Shown piece after piece: positions 7,659 through 15,651 of a DNA stretch of 64,000 nt. Below the pieces are notes generated by a model. It saw only the letters and a list, made by a program, of their open reading frames with translations. It did not search any database and was not told where the DNA came from. A program made the position numbers and the translations under genes. The stretch lies in contig CAVTSA010000015.1 of assembly GCA_963737225.1 (NCBI GenBank), forward strand, positions 117,206-181,205, in the 5' to 3' direction. Numbering within the stretch: position 1 is the stretch's first letter; each line of letters begins with the position of its first letter. This stretch comes from CAVTSA01 sp963737225 (GTDB taxonomy: Bacteria > Chloroflexota > Dormibacteria > Dormibacterales > Dormibacteraceae).

Positions 7659-8649
7659 GTGCGCACGATCACGCTCGAGGAACACTTCGCGACGCCCGCG
7701 TTCATGGAAGGTCCGGGAGCGGGTCTGGTCGCCCAAGCCAGGTCGGTCGAGGCGGGACAGCGGGGCCGCGACGCGACCCAGCTCATCGAGCGCCTCACCG
7801 ACCTGGGTGCCGGGCGCCTGGAGGAGATGGACCGGGCCGGTATCGACGTTCAGGCGCTGTCGCTGACGGCGCCCGGCGTGGAACAGCTGGAGCCAGGCCC
7901 TGCGGTGGTGCTGGCCCGCTCCGTCAACGACTCGCTGGCGGCCGCGGTGCGAGCGCACCCCGACCGGCTTCGAGGCTTCGCCGCCGTCCCCACTCCGGAT
8001 CCCGAGGCGGCGGTGGCTGAAGTGCGGCGCGCTCACGACGAGCTCGGCCTCGGGGGCGTCGCGATCAACGGCCACAACCAGGGCCACTACCTGGACGACG
8101 AACGCTACTGGCCGATCCTTGCCGAGTTGGAGCGCCTGGGGATGCCGCTCTACCTCCACCCCACGGTGCCGCCCCCCCAGGTCGCGGCCGTCTACGCCGG
8201 AAACTACTCACCGATCATCCAGGGGTGCGCTCTCGACCCCTGGCTGGGGCTGGCACGTCGACACGCTGTTCCACGTCCTGCGGCTCGTGCTGAGCGGAGC
8301 CTTCGATCGCTTCCCCCGACTGCAGGTGGTGATCGGCCATCTCGGAGAGGGCCTGGTCGGCTTCCTCGACCGGTTCGCGTTCGCCTACGGCGCGCTTCCG
8401 ACCGGGCTCCAGCACCCGGTCGAGGACTACTTCCGGCGCAACGTCCACTACACGATCTCGGGCTTCAATTTCGACGCCCCCTTCTTGAGCCTCCTGCTGC
8501 TGGTCGGCGCGGAGCGCATCCTGTTCTCGGCGGACTGGCCCTACCAGTCGATGGCGGAGGCGCGTGCGTTCCTCGACCGGCTTCCGGTCAGCCCCGCGGA
8601 CCGGGAGAAGGTCGCGCACGGCAACGCGGAGGTGCTTTATGGCTTCTGA
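7659..8649 (+). pseudogene. Amidohydrolase, gamma-resorcylate-decarboxylase type, one frameshift
   Basis: The first frame (7659 to about 8227) starts TITLEEHF, the Glu-x-His metal motif of non-oxidative aromatic decarboxylases, and runs through GGVAINGHNQGHY. It shifts at about 8225-8230, where one extra base in the run CAGGGGTGCG restores STPGWGWHVDTLFH, IGHLGEGL and FSADWPYQ in the frame ending at 8649. Joined length is about 330 residues, right for the family. Expected role is decarboxylation or hydrolysis of a small aromatic acid. The 3' end overlaps the next gene's ATG, so the pair is an operon. Sequencing error is a serious alternative to decay. Confidence 0.7.
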
Positions 8650-9400
8650 GCAGCGGGTGGTGCTGGTGACCGGCGCCAGCTCCGGTTTCGGCCGCGCGGC
8701 GGCTCGCCGCTTCCTGGACGACGGTGATCGCGTGATCGTGTCGGCCCGCCGCCTGGAGCGCGTCGAGGCGCTGACGCAGGAGTTCGGCGACCGTGTGCTG
8801 CCGCTTCGGCTGGACGTCCGCGACCGGGCGGCGGTGGCCGCCGGAATCGACGGGTTGCCTGACCCGTTCGCGGCGATCGACGTCCTGGTCAACAACGCCG
8901 GGCTGGCGCTGGGCCTGGATGCCGCCCCTGAGGCGGACCTCGACCAGTGGGACGAGATGATCGACACCAACTGCAAGGGGTTGACCTACGTGGCCCGCGC
9001 CGTCCTGCCCGGGATGGTCGAGCGGAAGCGGGGCCTGGTCATCAACCTGGGCTCGATCGCCGGCACCTATCCCTATCCCGGCGGCAACGTCTACGGAGCC
9101 ACCAAGGCGTTCGTCCATCAATTCAGCCTCAACCTGCGGAGCGATCTCCAGGGGACCGGGGTCCGTGTGACCTCGGTGGAGCCCGGAATGAGTGAGACCG
9201 AGTTCTCGCTGGTGAGGTTCGGCGGGGACGCGGCGCGGGCTGCGAAGGTCTACGAGGGAAAGCGCCCTCTGGTCGCAGACGATGTCGCGGAGGCGATCCA
9301 CTGGGCGGCGTCGCTTCCGCCGCACGTCAACATCAACGTGATCGAGATGATGCCGACGGCGCAGGCCTTCGGCGCCCTTCCCGTTTCACCCATCTCGTAG
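8639..9400 (+). CDS. SDR dehydrogenase, YdfG-like
   Basis: 253 residues from ATG 8639, overlapping the preceding stop by 11 bp. Motifs are TGASSGFG near the N-terminus, NNAGLALG, a serine in NLGSIAGTYPYPG and the catalytic YGATK. VEPGMSETEFSLVRF and VNINVIEMMP are characteristic of the NADP-dependent 3-hydroxy acid/serine dehydrogenase (YdfG) branch. It probably reduces or oxidises a small 3-hydroxy acid or malonic semialdehyde. Confidence 0.88.
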   Translation: MASEQRVVLVTGASSGFGRAAARRFLDDGDRVIVSARRLERVEALTQEFGDRVLPLRLDVRDRAAVAAGIDGLPDPFAAIDVLVNNAGLALGLDAAPEADLDQWDEMIDTNCKGLTYVARAVLPGMVERKRGLVINLGSIAGTYPYPGGNVYGATKAFVHQFSLNLRSDLQGTGVRVTSVEPGMSETEFSLVRFGGDAARAAKVYEGKRPLVADDVAEAIHWAASLPPHVNINVIEMMPTAQAFGALPVSPIS

Positions 9401-9469
9401 GGCACCGCGTTTCGACGCCTCCGGCCGATCCGGTTGGACGATTACGTGCTGAGTCAAGGAGGACGTGCG

Positions 9470-9763
9470 ATGGACAGGACGTGCAGCCATCTGGATGATG
9501 TAGCCGACGTGACGCCGAGCGGCCAGGGCTGCCAGGAGTGCCTCGCGATGGGTGGGCACTGGGTCCATCTCCGGATCTGCGAGTCGTGTGGTCATGTCGG
9601 GTGTTGCGACAGCTCGCCGAACCGGCACGCGACCCACCACTATCACGAGACCCGCCATCCCCTGATCCGGTCGTTCGAGCCGGGGGAGAACTGGTGGTGG
9701 TGCTACGTCGACGAGCTGCTGTTCGAGGTGGAGGGCGCACCCGCGGCTCCGTCGCACCCGTAG
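9470..9763 (+). CDS. UBP-type zinc-finger protein
   Basis: 97 residues from ATG 9470, chosen because AAGGAGG lies 6 bases upstream. Cys5, His7, Cys21, Cys24, Cys37, Cys40, Cys45, His53 and His63 match the zinc-binding pattern of the UBP-type finger (CxxCG..GCC..H). Aromatic residues near the end (ENWWWCYVDEL) complete the fold. In eukaryotes the domain binds ubiquitin C-termini; bacterial stand-alone copies are common in actinobacteria with unknown ligand. The 3' end overlaps the convergent gene. Confidence 0.85.
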   Translation: MDRTCSHLDDVADVTPSGQGCQECLAMGGHWVHLRICESCGHVGCCDSSPNRHATHHYHETRHPLIRSFEPGENWWWCYVDELLFEVEGAPAAPSHP

Positions 9764-10305
9764 CGCGGCCGCCGGCGTCCCCGCCACGGTAGGGCGACGC
9801 GGTGAGCGGCGGGCGTCACACGCGTCAGGTTGTACCCCGATGAGAAATACTCCGAGATGCCCAGATCCGGATCCCAGTTGAGCGTCAACTCGCCATCCGT
9901 GCTGGTCGGTTTGAAGCAGACCATCTCCGGACCGAGCGAGCTGCCATCCGGGATCTCGGTCCGCGGCCACGCCGTGCAGCCGGCGGCGGCGTTATAGGGG
10001 TGGTAGGTACGTCCGCCCTTCTCGAGACTGAAATCGGCGGGCTCGGCGTGCATGTTGTTCCGACCGCTTACATGGAACGTGACCGCCAGGCGGACGATGC
10101 CGTCCTCGCGCTGCACGTTGACAACGTTCATGCGATAGCCGCCGGCATCCACGCAGGGCTGCGGGGAACACGTCGCGGCCTGGTTCTGTGACGGCGGTGT
10201 CAGCGGACCGCGGATGGCGAAGGCCGCCGCGGCCACGAGGACCAGAAGAGCGGCGACCACCCCCGCGGCGATCCAGAATCGGCGCATGTGGGTTAGGCAC
10301 CGCAC
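9703..10305 (-). CDS. Secreted/membrane-anchored DUF4352-like protein
   Basis: An N-terminal hydrophobic helix (about residues 8-30 of the longer form; a start at 10287 is as likely as 10305) is followed by an extracellular beta-rich domain. It contains paired cysteines (CSPQPC) and the pattern VRLAVTFHVSGRN...DFSLEKGGRTYHPY, as in DUF4352/telomeric-repeat-binding-like extracellular domains. Function unknown. The last 60 bases overlap the UBP finger gene tail-to-tail, and the final 30 residues are low-complexity, so the true C-terminus may be disrupted. Confidence 0.6.
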   Translation of the reverse strand: MRCLTHMRRFWIAAGVVAALLVLVAAAAFAIRGPLTPPSQNQAATCSPQPCVDAGGYRMNVVNVQREDGIVRLAVTFHVSGRNNMHAEPADFSLEKGGRTYHPYNAAAGCTAWPRTEIPDGSSLGPEMVCFKPTSTDGELTLNWDPDLGISEYFSSGYNLTRVTPAAHRVALPWRGRRRPRYGCDGAAGAPSTSNSSSST

Positions 10306-10401
10306 ACATCATGGTTGTGGCCCGCGAGCTCCCGAGCCACCCCCGGCGATCGGGCTGTCGACTGCCTCGGAACCCCGCGCGGCGATCTGGCAGGGCGAGG
10401 C

Positions 10402-11043
10402 TTACCACGTCCACCGGACGCGGGGGTGCAGTTGTCGAGGGACAGGGAGATGCAACGCGGGTTGCGCCGGCGGTGCCGTCGAAGCGACAATCGGGCACAC
10501 GCTGTCGAGCCATGGCAGGAGGCGCCGGGAATCCACCAGCCTCACGAGCTCTTCCAGCTCGACCCGGGCTGAGGCCGCCTCCCGAGCTGACATCAGTCCT
10601 TCGGCAGCGGCCCGCTCAAACGCACCTTCGTCGGTGACTACCTACGTCTGAGCGTCTGCGCGCACCAGGACGTCGAGGAAGAGATCGACCGCGAACACGT
10701 TGTCTCCCTCACGGTGCACTGGCGTCGCCAGGTCACAGTTGAAAGCAAAGGCCGGCAGTGACGCCGGTCCCGGACCTGTTTCAACCAGCTCGCCGTCGGA
10801 CGAGAATGTCACGTTGACTTTGATCCATCGTTGGTTGAAGGCATAGTGTCGGAGGATGATGTTGCCGGGATGCAAGGCGTCGGTCACCAGTGCTGTGTCG
10901 TCGAAGCGGCGGATGCCGGCGGCGGTGGTCGTGAACAGCCGCGCGAATGACTCTCGGGGGTGATAGTCATAGTCCCTCACGCACTCGACCATCGGCTCCC
11001 AACCTACTCGCCGTCCACTTTTCCAACGGCACCGTGAGGGCAC
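10402..11043 (-). pseudogene. DUF402 protein with in-frame TAG
   Basis: The first part (11043-10642, possible start ATG 10992) has FNQRWIKVNVTF, FNCDLATPV and VDLFLDVLVRAD, the DUF402 signature of nucleotide-phosphatase-like proteins. TAG at 10642-10644 stops it, but the same frame continues with VVTDEGAFERAAAEGLMS and LEELVRLVDSRRLLPWLD, the normal family C-terminus, to 10402. It is thus a nonsense mutation rather than a frameshift. Readthrough, a base-call error or real decay are the options. Full length would be about 210 residues. Confidence 0.65.
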
Positions 11044-11052
11044 GCCGTCACT

Positions 11053-11130
11053 CCCAATCTCCCGTTTTCACGCGAAATCGGGTCTATGGCAGGGTCCATG
11101 AGCCCGGTTTCACGCGAAAACGGGACTTAC
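11053..11130. repeat. Double-palindrome element, copy A
   Basis: Two 22-bp near-palindromes of the form CCCGTTTTC-n4-GAAAnCGGG lie at 11061-11082 and 11103-11124, centres exactly 42 bp apart. A second copy is at 11533-11610. It lies between the DUF402 and YCII genes. The structure would fold into two adjacent hairpins and resembles a REP/BIME or short MITE. Confidence 0.8.
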
Positions 11131-11151
11131 CCGGCCCGGGCGTCTGCTCGT

Positions 11152-11505
11152 TCAGGCGTCCACCTCGGCCATCGACCGGGGTAAGCGCCCGGACCCGAAG
11201 CTGACGATGCCTCCGGGGATGATCCAGGGATACGTTTCGACTCGCAGGCGCCCGGCCCGCACGGCCGGGTCAGATTCGTGCAGCCGGGCCGCCTCCTCGG
11301 GACTCACCCGAAAGACCGAGAACCCCCGCAGCTCGCGCTCGGCGGCTTCCACCATCGGCCCCGCGGCAAGCAGCTGGCCCGCCTCTTGGAGATTCGACAG
11401 GAAGGCCATGTGCGCGTCCTGAAGGCTGGCCTCTTCGTCGGGCGCCAGCCGAGGTGCGTCCGGCCGGAGGAAGAGGAGCGCGACGGTGAAGCGGTCGAAG
11501 TCCAC
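11152..11505 (-). CDS. YCII-family protein
   Basis: 117 residues from GTG 11505; the frame extends to 11550 but the upstream part runs into the repeat, so GTG followed by DFDRFTVALLFLRPDAP is the better start. The pattern of residues (LQEAGQLLAAGPMV, RGFSVFRVSPEEAARL, DPAVRAGRLRVETYPW) is the YciI dimeric alpha-beta barrel fold. Family members act as small hydrolases/dehalogenase-like enzymes or have unknown function. The gene is sandwiched exactly between the two copies of the double-palindrome element. Confidence 0.8.
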   Translation of the reverse strand: MDFDRFTVALLFLRPDAPRLAPDEEASLQDAHMAFLSNLQEAGQLLAAGPMVEAAERELRGFSVFRVSPEEAARLHESDPAVRAGRLRVETYPWIIPGGIVSFGSGRLPRSMAEVDA

Positions 11506-11532
11506 GGTCCCATCATGACCGCGCACCCGCCT

Positions 11533-11610
11533 CCCAATCTCCGTTTTCACGCGAAATCGGGTCTATGCCAGCCTCCATGGGGCCGGTTTCATGCGGAAAC
11601 GGGAGTTGGG
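11533..11610. repeat. Double-palindrome element, copy B
   Basis: Clearly homologous to the copy at 11053-11130 from CTCCCAATCT onward, and bounded by CCCAA (11533-11537) and TTGGG (11606-11610) as terminal inverted repeats. Its palindromes centre at 11550.5 and 11592.5, again 42 bp apart. The 20-base spacer differs at several positions from copy A while the palindromes are kept. Confidence 0.8.
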
Positions 11611-11760
11611 CGGCCCGGAGGAGTGGCGCCGGAGCCCGAGGACCGGGCTGATAGACTCGGCGCGCCGATTCCCCCCGCATTCGTCGTGGTCGCGATCCGA
11701 TCTCGGGCCGGCTGAACCTCGAGAAGCTCGACCCATGTCAGACCCATCACTGGAGCCGCA

Positions 11761-12879
11761 ATGAGTACAGCCAAACGGTGGAAGTTTGCCGTGATCGGAT
11801 TCGATCACATGCACGCCGGCGACTTCGTCAGGACGATCGGGCGGAGCGAGAACGCTGAGCTGGTCGGCGTTTGGGACGGCGAGCCGGCCCGCCTCGAACG
11901 GGTCGGCGAGGACCTCGGCATTCCTCCGGAGCAGCGCTTCAAGCAGATCGACGAGCTGATCGGTTCGTCGGGGGTGGAGATCGCCGCGGTTTGCTCGACC
12001 ACGAAAGATCACCCGAACTGGGTTCGCCACCTCGCCGGCGCCGGCGTCCACGTGATCCTCGAGAAGCCGTTTGCGACGAGCCTCGCCGAGGCCGACGAGA
12101 TGATCGCGGCGGCGTCCGAGGCCGGGGTTCTCCTGGCAGTGAACTGGCCGCTGGCGTGGTACCCACCTCACCGGACGACGCAGCGGCTGATCAGCGAGGG
12201 GACGATCGGGCCGGTACGCGAGATTCACTACTACGACGGCAACCGGGGACCCCTGCGTCACGTGCACGGCAAGCGCGAGATCGACCCCGCCCTGGACGCC
12301 GAGGCGCGGCGGGCGACCTGGTGGTATCAGGCGGAGAACGGCGGCGGCTCGCTCCTGGACTACCTCGGGTACGGGACCACGTTGAGCACCTGGTTTCGAG
12401 GTGGTGAGCTGCCGAGCACGATCACGGCCCAGGTGCACGTCGCGCCGGGCGACGAGGTCGACGAGCAGTCGATCGTGATCGCCACGTTCGCGGGCGGCCT
12501 TTCGACGTTCCAGACGCGGTGGGGGACGTTCACCGACCCCTGGACCCACCAGCCTCAGCCCCGATGTGGCTTTATCGTCGTGGGTCGCGACGGGACCATC
12601 TCGAGCTTCGACTACCAAGACCACGTCACCGTTCAGACGGACGAGCATCCCGACGGGGTCAGGGTCCCGGTCGACGTCCTGGAGCCGGCGTCCGCCAACT
12701 GCATCGATCACATCGCGTCTGTCTTGAGCACGGGCGCACCCCTCACCGGCCCTCTCTCCGTGGAGGTCGCGCGCGCCGGCCAGCAGATCGTCGACTCGGC
12801 CCGGGAAAGCGCCCGGACCGGTCGAACCGTCGGCCTCCTCGGCACCCGGCCTGGGGACGAGGTGGGGTCGCACCGATGA
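11761..12879 (+). CDS. Gfo/Idh/MocA-family oxidoreductase (first of pair)
   Basis: 372 residues. The N-terminal Rossmann domain reads KFAVIGFDHMHAGDF, with the usual GxGxxG altered to GFDHMH, then VEIAAVCSTTKDHPNWV and the conserved EKPFATSLAEAD. The C-terminal beta-sheet domain binds substrate. These enzymes oxidise or reduce sugars and cyclitols with NAD(P). GGAG lies 6 bases before the ATG. It overlaps the next family member by ATGA, so the two paralogues are co-translated and may form a hetero-oligomer or act sequentially. Confidence 0.88.
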   Translation: MSTAKRWKFAVIGFDHMHAGDFVRTIGRSENAELVGVWDGEPARLERVGEDLGIPPEQRFKQIDELIGSSGVEIAAVCSTTKDHPNWVRHLAGAGVHVILEKPFATSLAEADEMIAAASEAGVLLAVNWPLAWYPPHRTTQRLISEGTIGPVREIHYYDGNRGPLRHVHGKREIDPALDAEARRATWWYQAENGGGSLLDYLGYGTTLSTWFRGGELPSTITAQVHVAPGDEVDEQSIVIATFAGGLSTFQTRWGTFTDPWTHQPQPRCGFIVVGRDGTISSFDYQDHVTVQTDEHPDGVRVPVDVLEPASANCIDHIASVLSTGAPLTGPLSVEVARAGQQIVDSARESARTGRTVGLLGTRPGDEVGSHR

Positions 12880-13949
12880 GTGCCGAGCCGCCGGTCAGCT
12901 ACCTGCCGCCGGACCCGGTGAGCTACTCACCGGGAATCGGCATCATCGGCTGCGGCAACATCAGCGGCACACAGCTGGCCGCCTACCGTCGCGCCGGCTA
13001 CCGGGTGCGGGCGCTCTGCGATCTTCGCATCGAGAAGGCCCGTCACCGTCGTGACGAGTACTTTCCCGAAGCCGAGATCACGGCGGATCACCGGCAGCTG
13101 CTGGCTCGGACGGACATCGAGGTGGTCGATCTGGCAACCCACGTGGACGTTCGACCCGCGCTGGTACGGGACGCCCTCCGCTCAGGCAAGCATGTCTTGA
13201 GCCAGAAGCCGTTCGTCCTCGACCTTGACGAGGGACGTGAGCTGGCCGACCTCGCCGACGAGTGCGGCGTCAGGCTCGCGGTCAATCAAAACGGGCGCTG
13301 GGCACCTCACTTCTCGTTCTTGCTCGGGGGTGCCGAGGCGGGGCTGCTGGGCACCCTCTCGTCTGCGGATTTCGCGCTCTACTGGCCGCACGACGTTGAG
13401 GTGAGCCGCAATCCGGTGTTCTCCCGAATGGAGGACCTGATCCTCTACGACTTCGGTATCCACTGGTTCGATCTCATCGCCACCCTGTTCGCCCACCACG
13501 GGCAGGCGGTGAGTGTCTTCGCGTCGGTAGGTCGGACCGCCGATCAGGTGATACCCGTCCCGACCTCGGCTCAGGTCTTCGTGGAGTTCCCACAGGCAGC
13601 CGCGACGCTCCTGCTCCGAGGTTCCAGCCATCGGGCGCGCAGCGGCAGCTACCGCGCCGAAGGGACCGGCGGGACCCTCGTCCACGCCGCCGCCAACGAG
13701 CTGGGGGGCCCGACGGTCACGCTTCACACGGATGCCGACGTGCAGTCGTTCACGCTTTCCGGCAACTGGTGGGAGAACGGCATGCACGGAACGATGGGAG
13801 AGCTGCTCGCAGCCATCGAGAGCGGCCGGCGCCCCTCAAACGACGCACGAACGTCTCTCCCCGGCCTGAGCCTCTGCTTCGCGGCCATTGCGTCGGCAAG
13901 ATCGGGTAGCCCGGTGGACCCACGGACCGTGACGCGACTCTCGGAGTGA
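12876..13949 (+). CDS. Gfo/Idh/MocA-family oxidoreductase (second of pair)
   Basis: 357 residues from ATG 12876, overlapping the preceding stop. The NAD-binding segment is GIGIIGCGNISGTQLAAY, followed by VRALCDLRIEKA, EVVDLATHVDVRPAL and the EKP-equivalent SQKPFVLDLDEG (Glu replaced by Gln, Lys retained). A C-terminal domain with FGIHWFDLIATLF gives the substrate-site His. Likely a sugar or inositol dehydrogenase; substrate unknown. Confidence 0.88.
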   Translation: MSAEPPVSYLPPDPVSYSPGIGIIGCGNISGTQLAAYRRAGYRVRALCDLRIEKARHRRDEYFPEAEITADHRQLLARTDIEVVDLATHVDVRPALVRDALRSGKHVLSQKPFVLDLDEGRELADLADECGVRLAVNQNGRWAPHFSFLLGGAEAGLLGTLSSADFALYWPHDVEVSRNPVFSRMEDLILYDFGIHWFDLIATLFAHHGQAVSVFASVGRTADQVIPVPTSAQVFVEFPQAAATLLLRGSSHRARSGSYRAEGTGGTLVHAAANELGGPTVTLHTDADVQSFTLSGNWWENGMHGTMGELLAAIESGRRPSNDARTSLPGLSLCFAAIASARSGSPVDPRTVTRLSE

Positions 13950-14067
13950 CCCGGCACGGCCGAATGTCCCACGCCGAATGGGATAGGGGTGATAGAAACA
14001 AACCCCCGGAATCGGTTACGTTTGGGCTCAGCCCGTCGTCGCGTCTGGAGGTAGGGGTAGGTGCACA

Positions 14068-14853
14068 GTGATCGGTGGTTGGTCTTACGACGCTGCCGGA
14101 CGCCCTTGGCGGGAGCGGGCAAGCGGCTGGTGCCTGAACGAGCGGGTTTTCATGGCCCAGCGGTCTGACAAGCCCTTGCTCCGGCGCGGTCAGCGCGCCG
14201 CCGGCCTCCAGGCCCGGCCTGCCTCCGACGGGATGCGCAGGGTGCTGGTGCGACGGCAGGGGGCGTTGACGGCTGAGCGAGTGGCGGCGGAATGGGAGTC
14301 TCTGGTCACGAGGCTCGAGGAGCGTGCTCTCGCCGTGCGGGGTCTCCGAGCCCATGCCGGTGATAGCGCCCCGGGCCCGACGTGGACGGCGCCTCGGATC
14401 GTCGCCGCTCTGGGGCAGCTGACGGTGCTGGTCGGCCACACGCCGACGATCCGTGACCTGGAGAGCCGTCCACGGGCCACCTGGCCATCTCCGTCTCGCG
14501 TCCGGATCGTCTTCGGAAGCTGGAAAGCCGCGCTGGTGGCGGCGGGCCTCCGACCCCAGAGCGCCGGCCATTCGCCACGCCGGGTGTGGAGCGACGAGGA
14601 GATCCTGCAAGCGATCCAGGACGCCGCCGCCGGGGGCGATCCGGGGGAGGCGCCGTTTCGGGAAGGGCGCCGGCGACCTCGGCTGGAGGCGATCGCGGCG
14701 CGGTTCGGGTCCTGGTCGGCTGCCGAATCGCTCGCGCTCCCCGTCACCCCCGCGCCCGAACCGCCACCGGCCGGCCCCCGGACCCCGCTGCGACCCGCTC
14801 CTCGTGCCGGGCGTCGACCAGCATTCGAAGCAGAACCGCGCCCATCAGGATGA
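14068..14853 (+). CDS. Homing-endonuclease-associated repeat protein, no nuclease domain
   Basis: Two copies of the repeat found beside HNH homing endonucleases are visible: WTAPRIVAAL...PSPSRVRIVFGSWKAALVAAGL and WSDEEILQAI...LEAIAARFGSWSAAESLA (about residues 110-175 and 181-230). Such repeats are helical DNA-binding modules. No HNH, GIY-YIG or LAGLIDADG catalytic motif is present. Start could be GTG 14068 or ATG 14152. The last 35 residues are Pro/Arg-rich and overlap the convergent YihY gene by 110 bp, so the C-terminus may not be conserved. Confidence 0.65.
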   Translation: MIGGWSYDAAGRPWRERASGWCLNERVFMAQRSDKPLLRRGQRAAGLQARPASDGMRRVLVRRQGALTAERVAAEWESLVTRLEERALAVRGLRAHAGDSAPGPTWTAPRIVAALGQLTVLVGHTPTIRDLESRPRATWPSPSRVRIVFGSWKAALVAAGLRPQSAGHSPRRVWSDEEILQAIQDAAAGGDPGEAPFREGRRRPRLEAIAARFGSWSAAESLALPVTPAPEPPPAGPRTPLRPAPRAGRRPAFEAEPRPSG

Positions 14854-15609
14854 GCTGACTCACGAGGTAGAGCCACGCCGCCAGCAGGAGGAACAGCGCG
14901 AAGGTCGCACCGTAGCTGCTGAAGCCGTGCATCAGGTGTGCGTAGATCGGAAACAGCAGGGTGACGATCTCGATCCCGATGCCGGCAAGGAGCGACCCGG
15001 GAAGCACCTGGAGGAAGCTGAAGGTCCGGTTGGGCACGACCTTGTAGACGACGGTCATCAACCCCACCAGCACCAGGGCGCCGAGGACCGGCCCCAAAAC
15101 GAGATGCGTACCAATCCCACCGCTGCGTTCGCGACCACCGCGACCCCCATGCCGATCAGGAAGACGGTGAGCATGAGCAGCCCCATCAGCCGCTGCCGCA
15201 GAAACGTCCGCTGCTGAACACCGATCATCTCGGAGAGGGCGAACTCCATGCTGCCGAAGAAGTTGGTACCGGTCCACACCAGGCCCAGGATTGCGGCCAG
15301 ACCGAAAAGCCCGGCGTGCCGCTGCGCATTCGTGAGCGCGGTACGCATGGCCGATTGAGCCTCGGCCGGGAACGCGCCGGTCAGGGTGGACTGGACCTGG
15401 GCTTGCTCCTGTCCGCCGAGCACCAGGCCGGCGATCGTGAGGAGTCCGAGCAGGAGCGGAAACATCGACGTGAAGGCGTTGAACGCAAGGCCGGCTGCGT
15501 AGCTGCCCGCCCTGCTGTCCCCGTAAGCCTTTGCGAACCTGCCGGGCCCCGAGGTCTGGAGTCGGTGGAGCATCCGCGGCACGGGACGCGCCTCCCTCGA
15601 TGAACTCAT
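14744..15609 (-). pseudogene. YihY/BrkB-family inner membrane protein, one frameshift
   Basis: The first frame (15609 to about 15105) covers SYAAGLAFNAFTSMFPLL and the following helices through VANAAVGLV. The second frame (about 15105 to 14744) continues LVLGPVLGALVLVGLMT and KVVPNRTFSFLQVLPGSL to the final helices. The junction is at a TTTT run on the coding strand, where one missing T would restore the frame. The family has six transmembrane helices and unknown transport-like function. Joined length is about 290 residues, as expected. Confidence 0.7.
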
Positions 15610-15651
15610 CTGTTTCAGAGTATCAAAAAAAGTGATATCATTGCTACACCT
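15610..15651. promoter_or_regulatory. AT-rich divergent promoter region
   Basis: This 42-base spacer between the divergent YihY and acyltransferase genes is much richer in A/T than its surroundings, with an A7 run and the palindrome TGATATCA. It is the obvious place for both promoters; precise boxes cannot be assigned. Confidence 0.45.

Noticed and set aside
15634..15641. TGATATCA as an operator
   Set aside because: An eight-base palindrome in an AT-rich promoter spacer is expected by chance and has no partner site.
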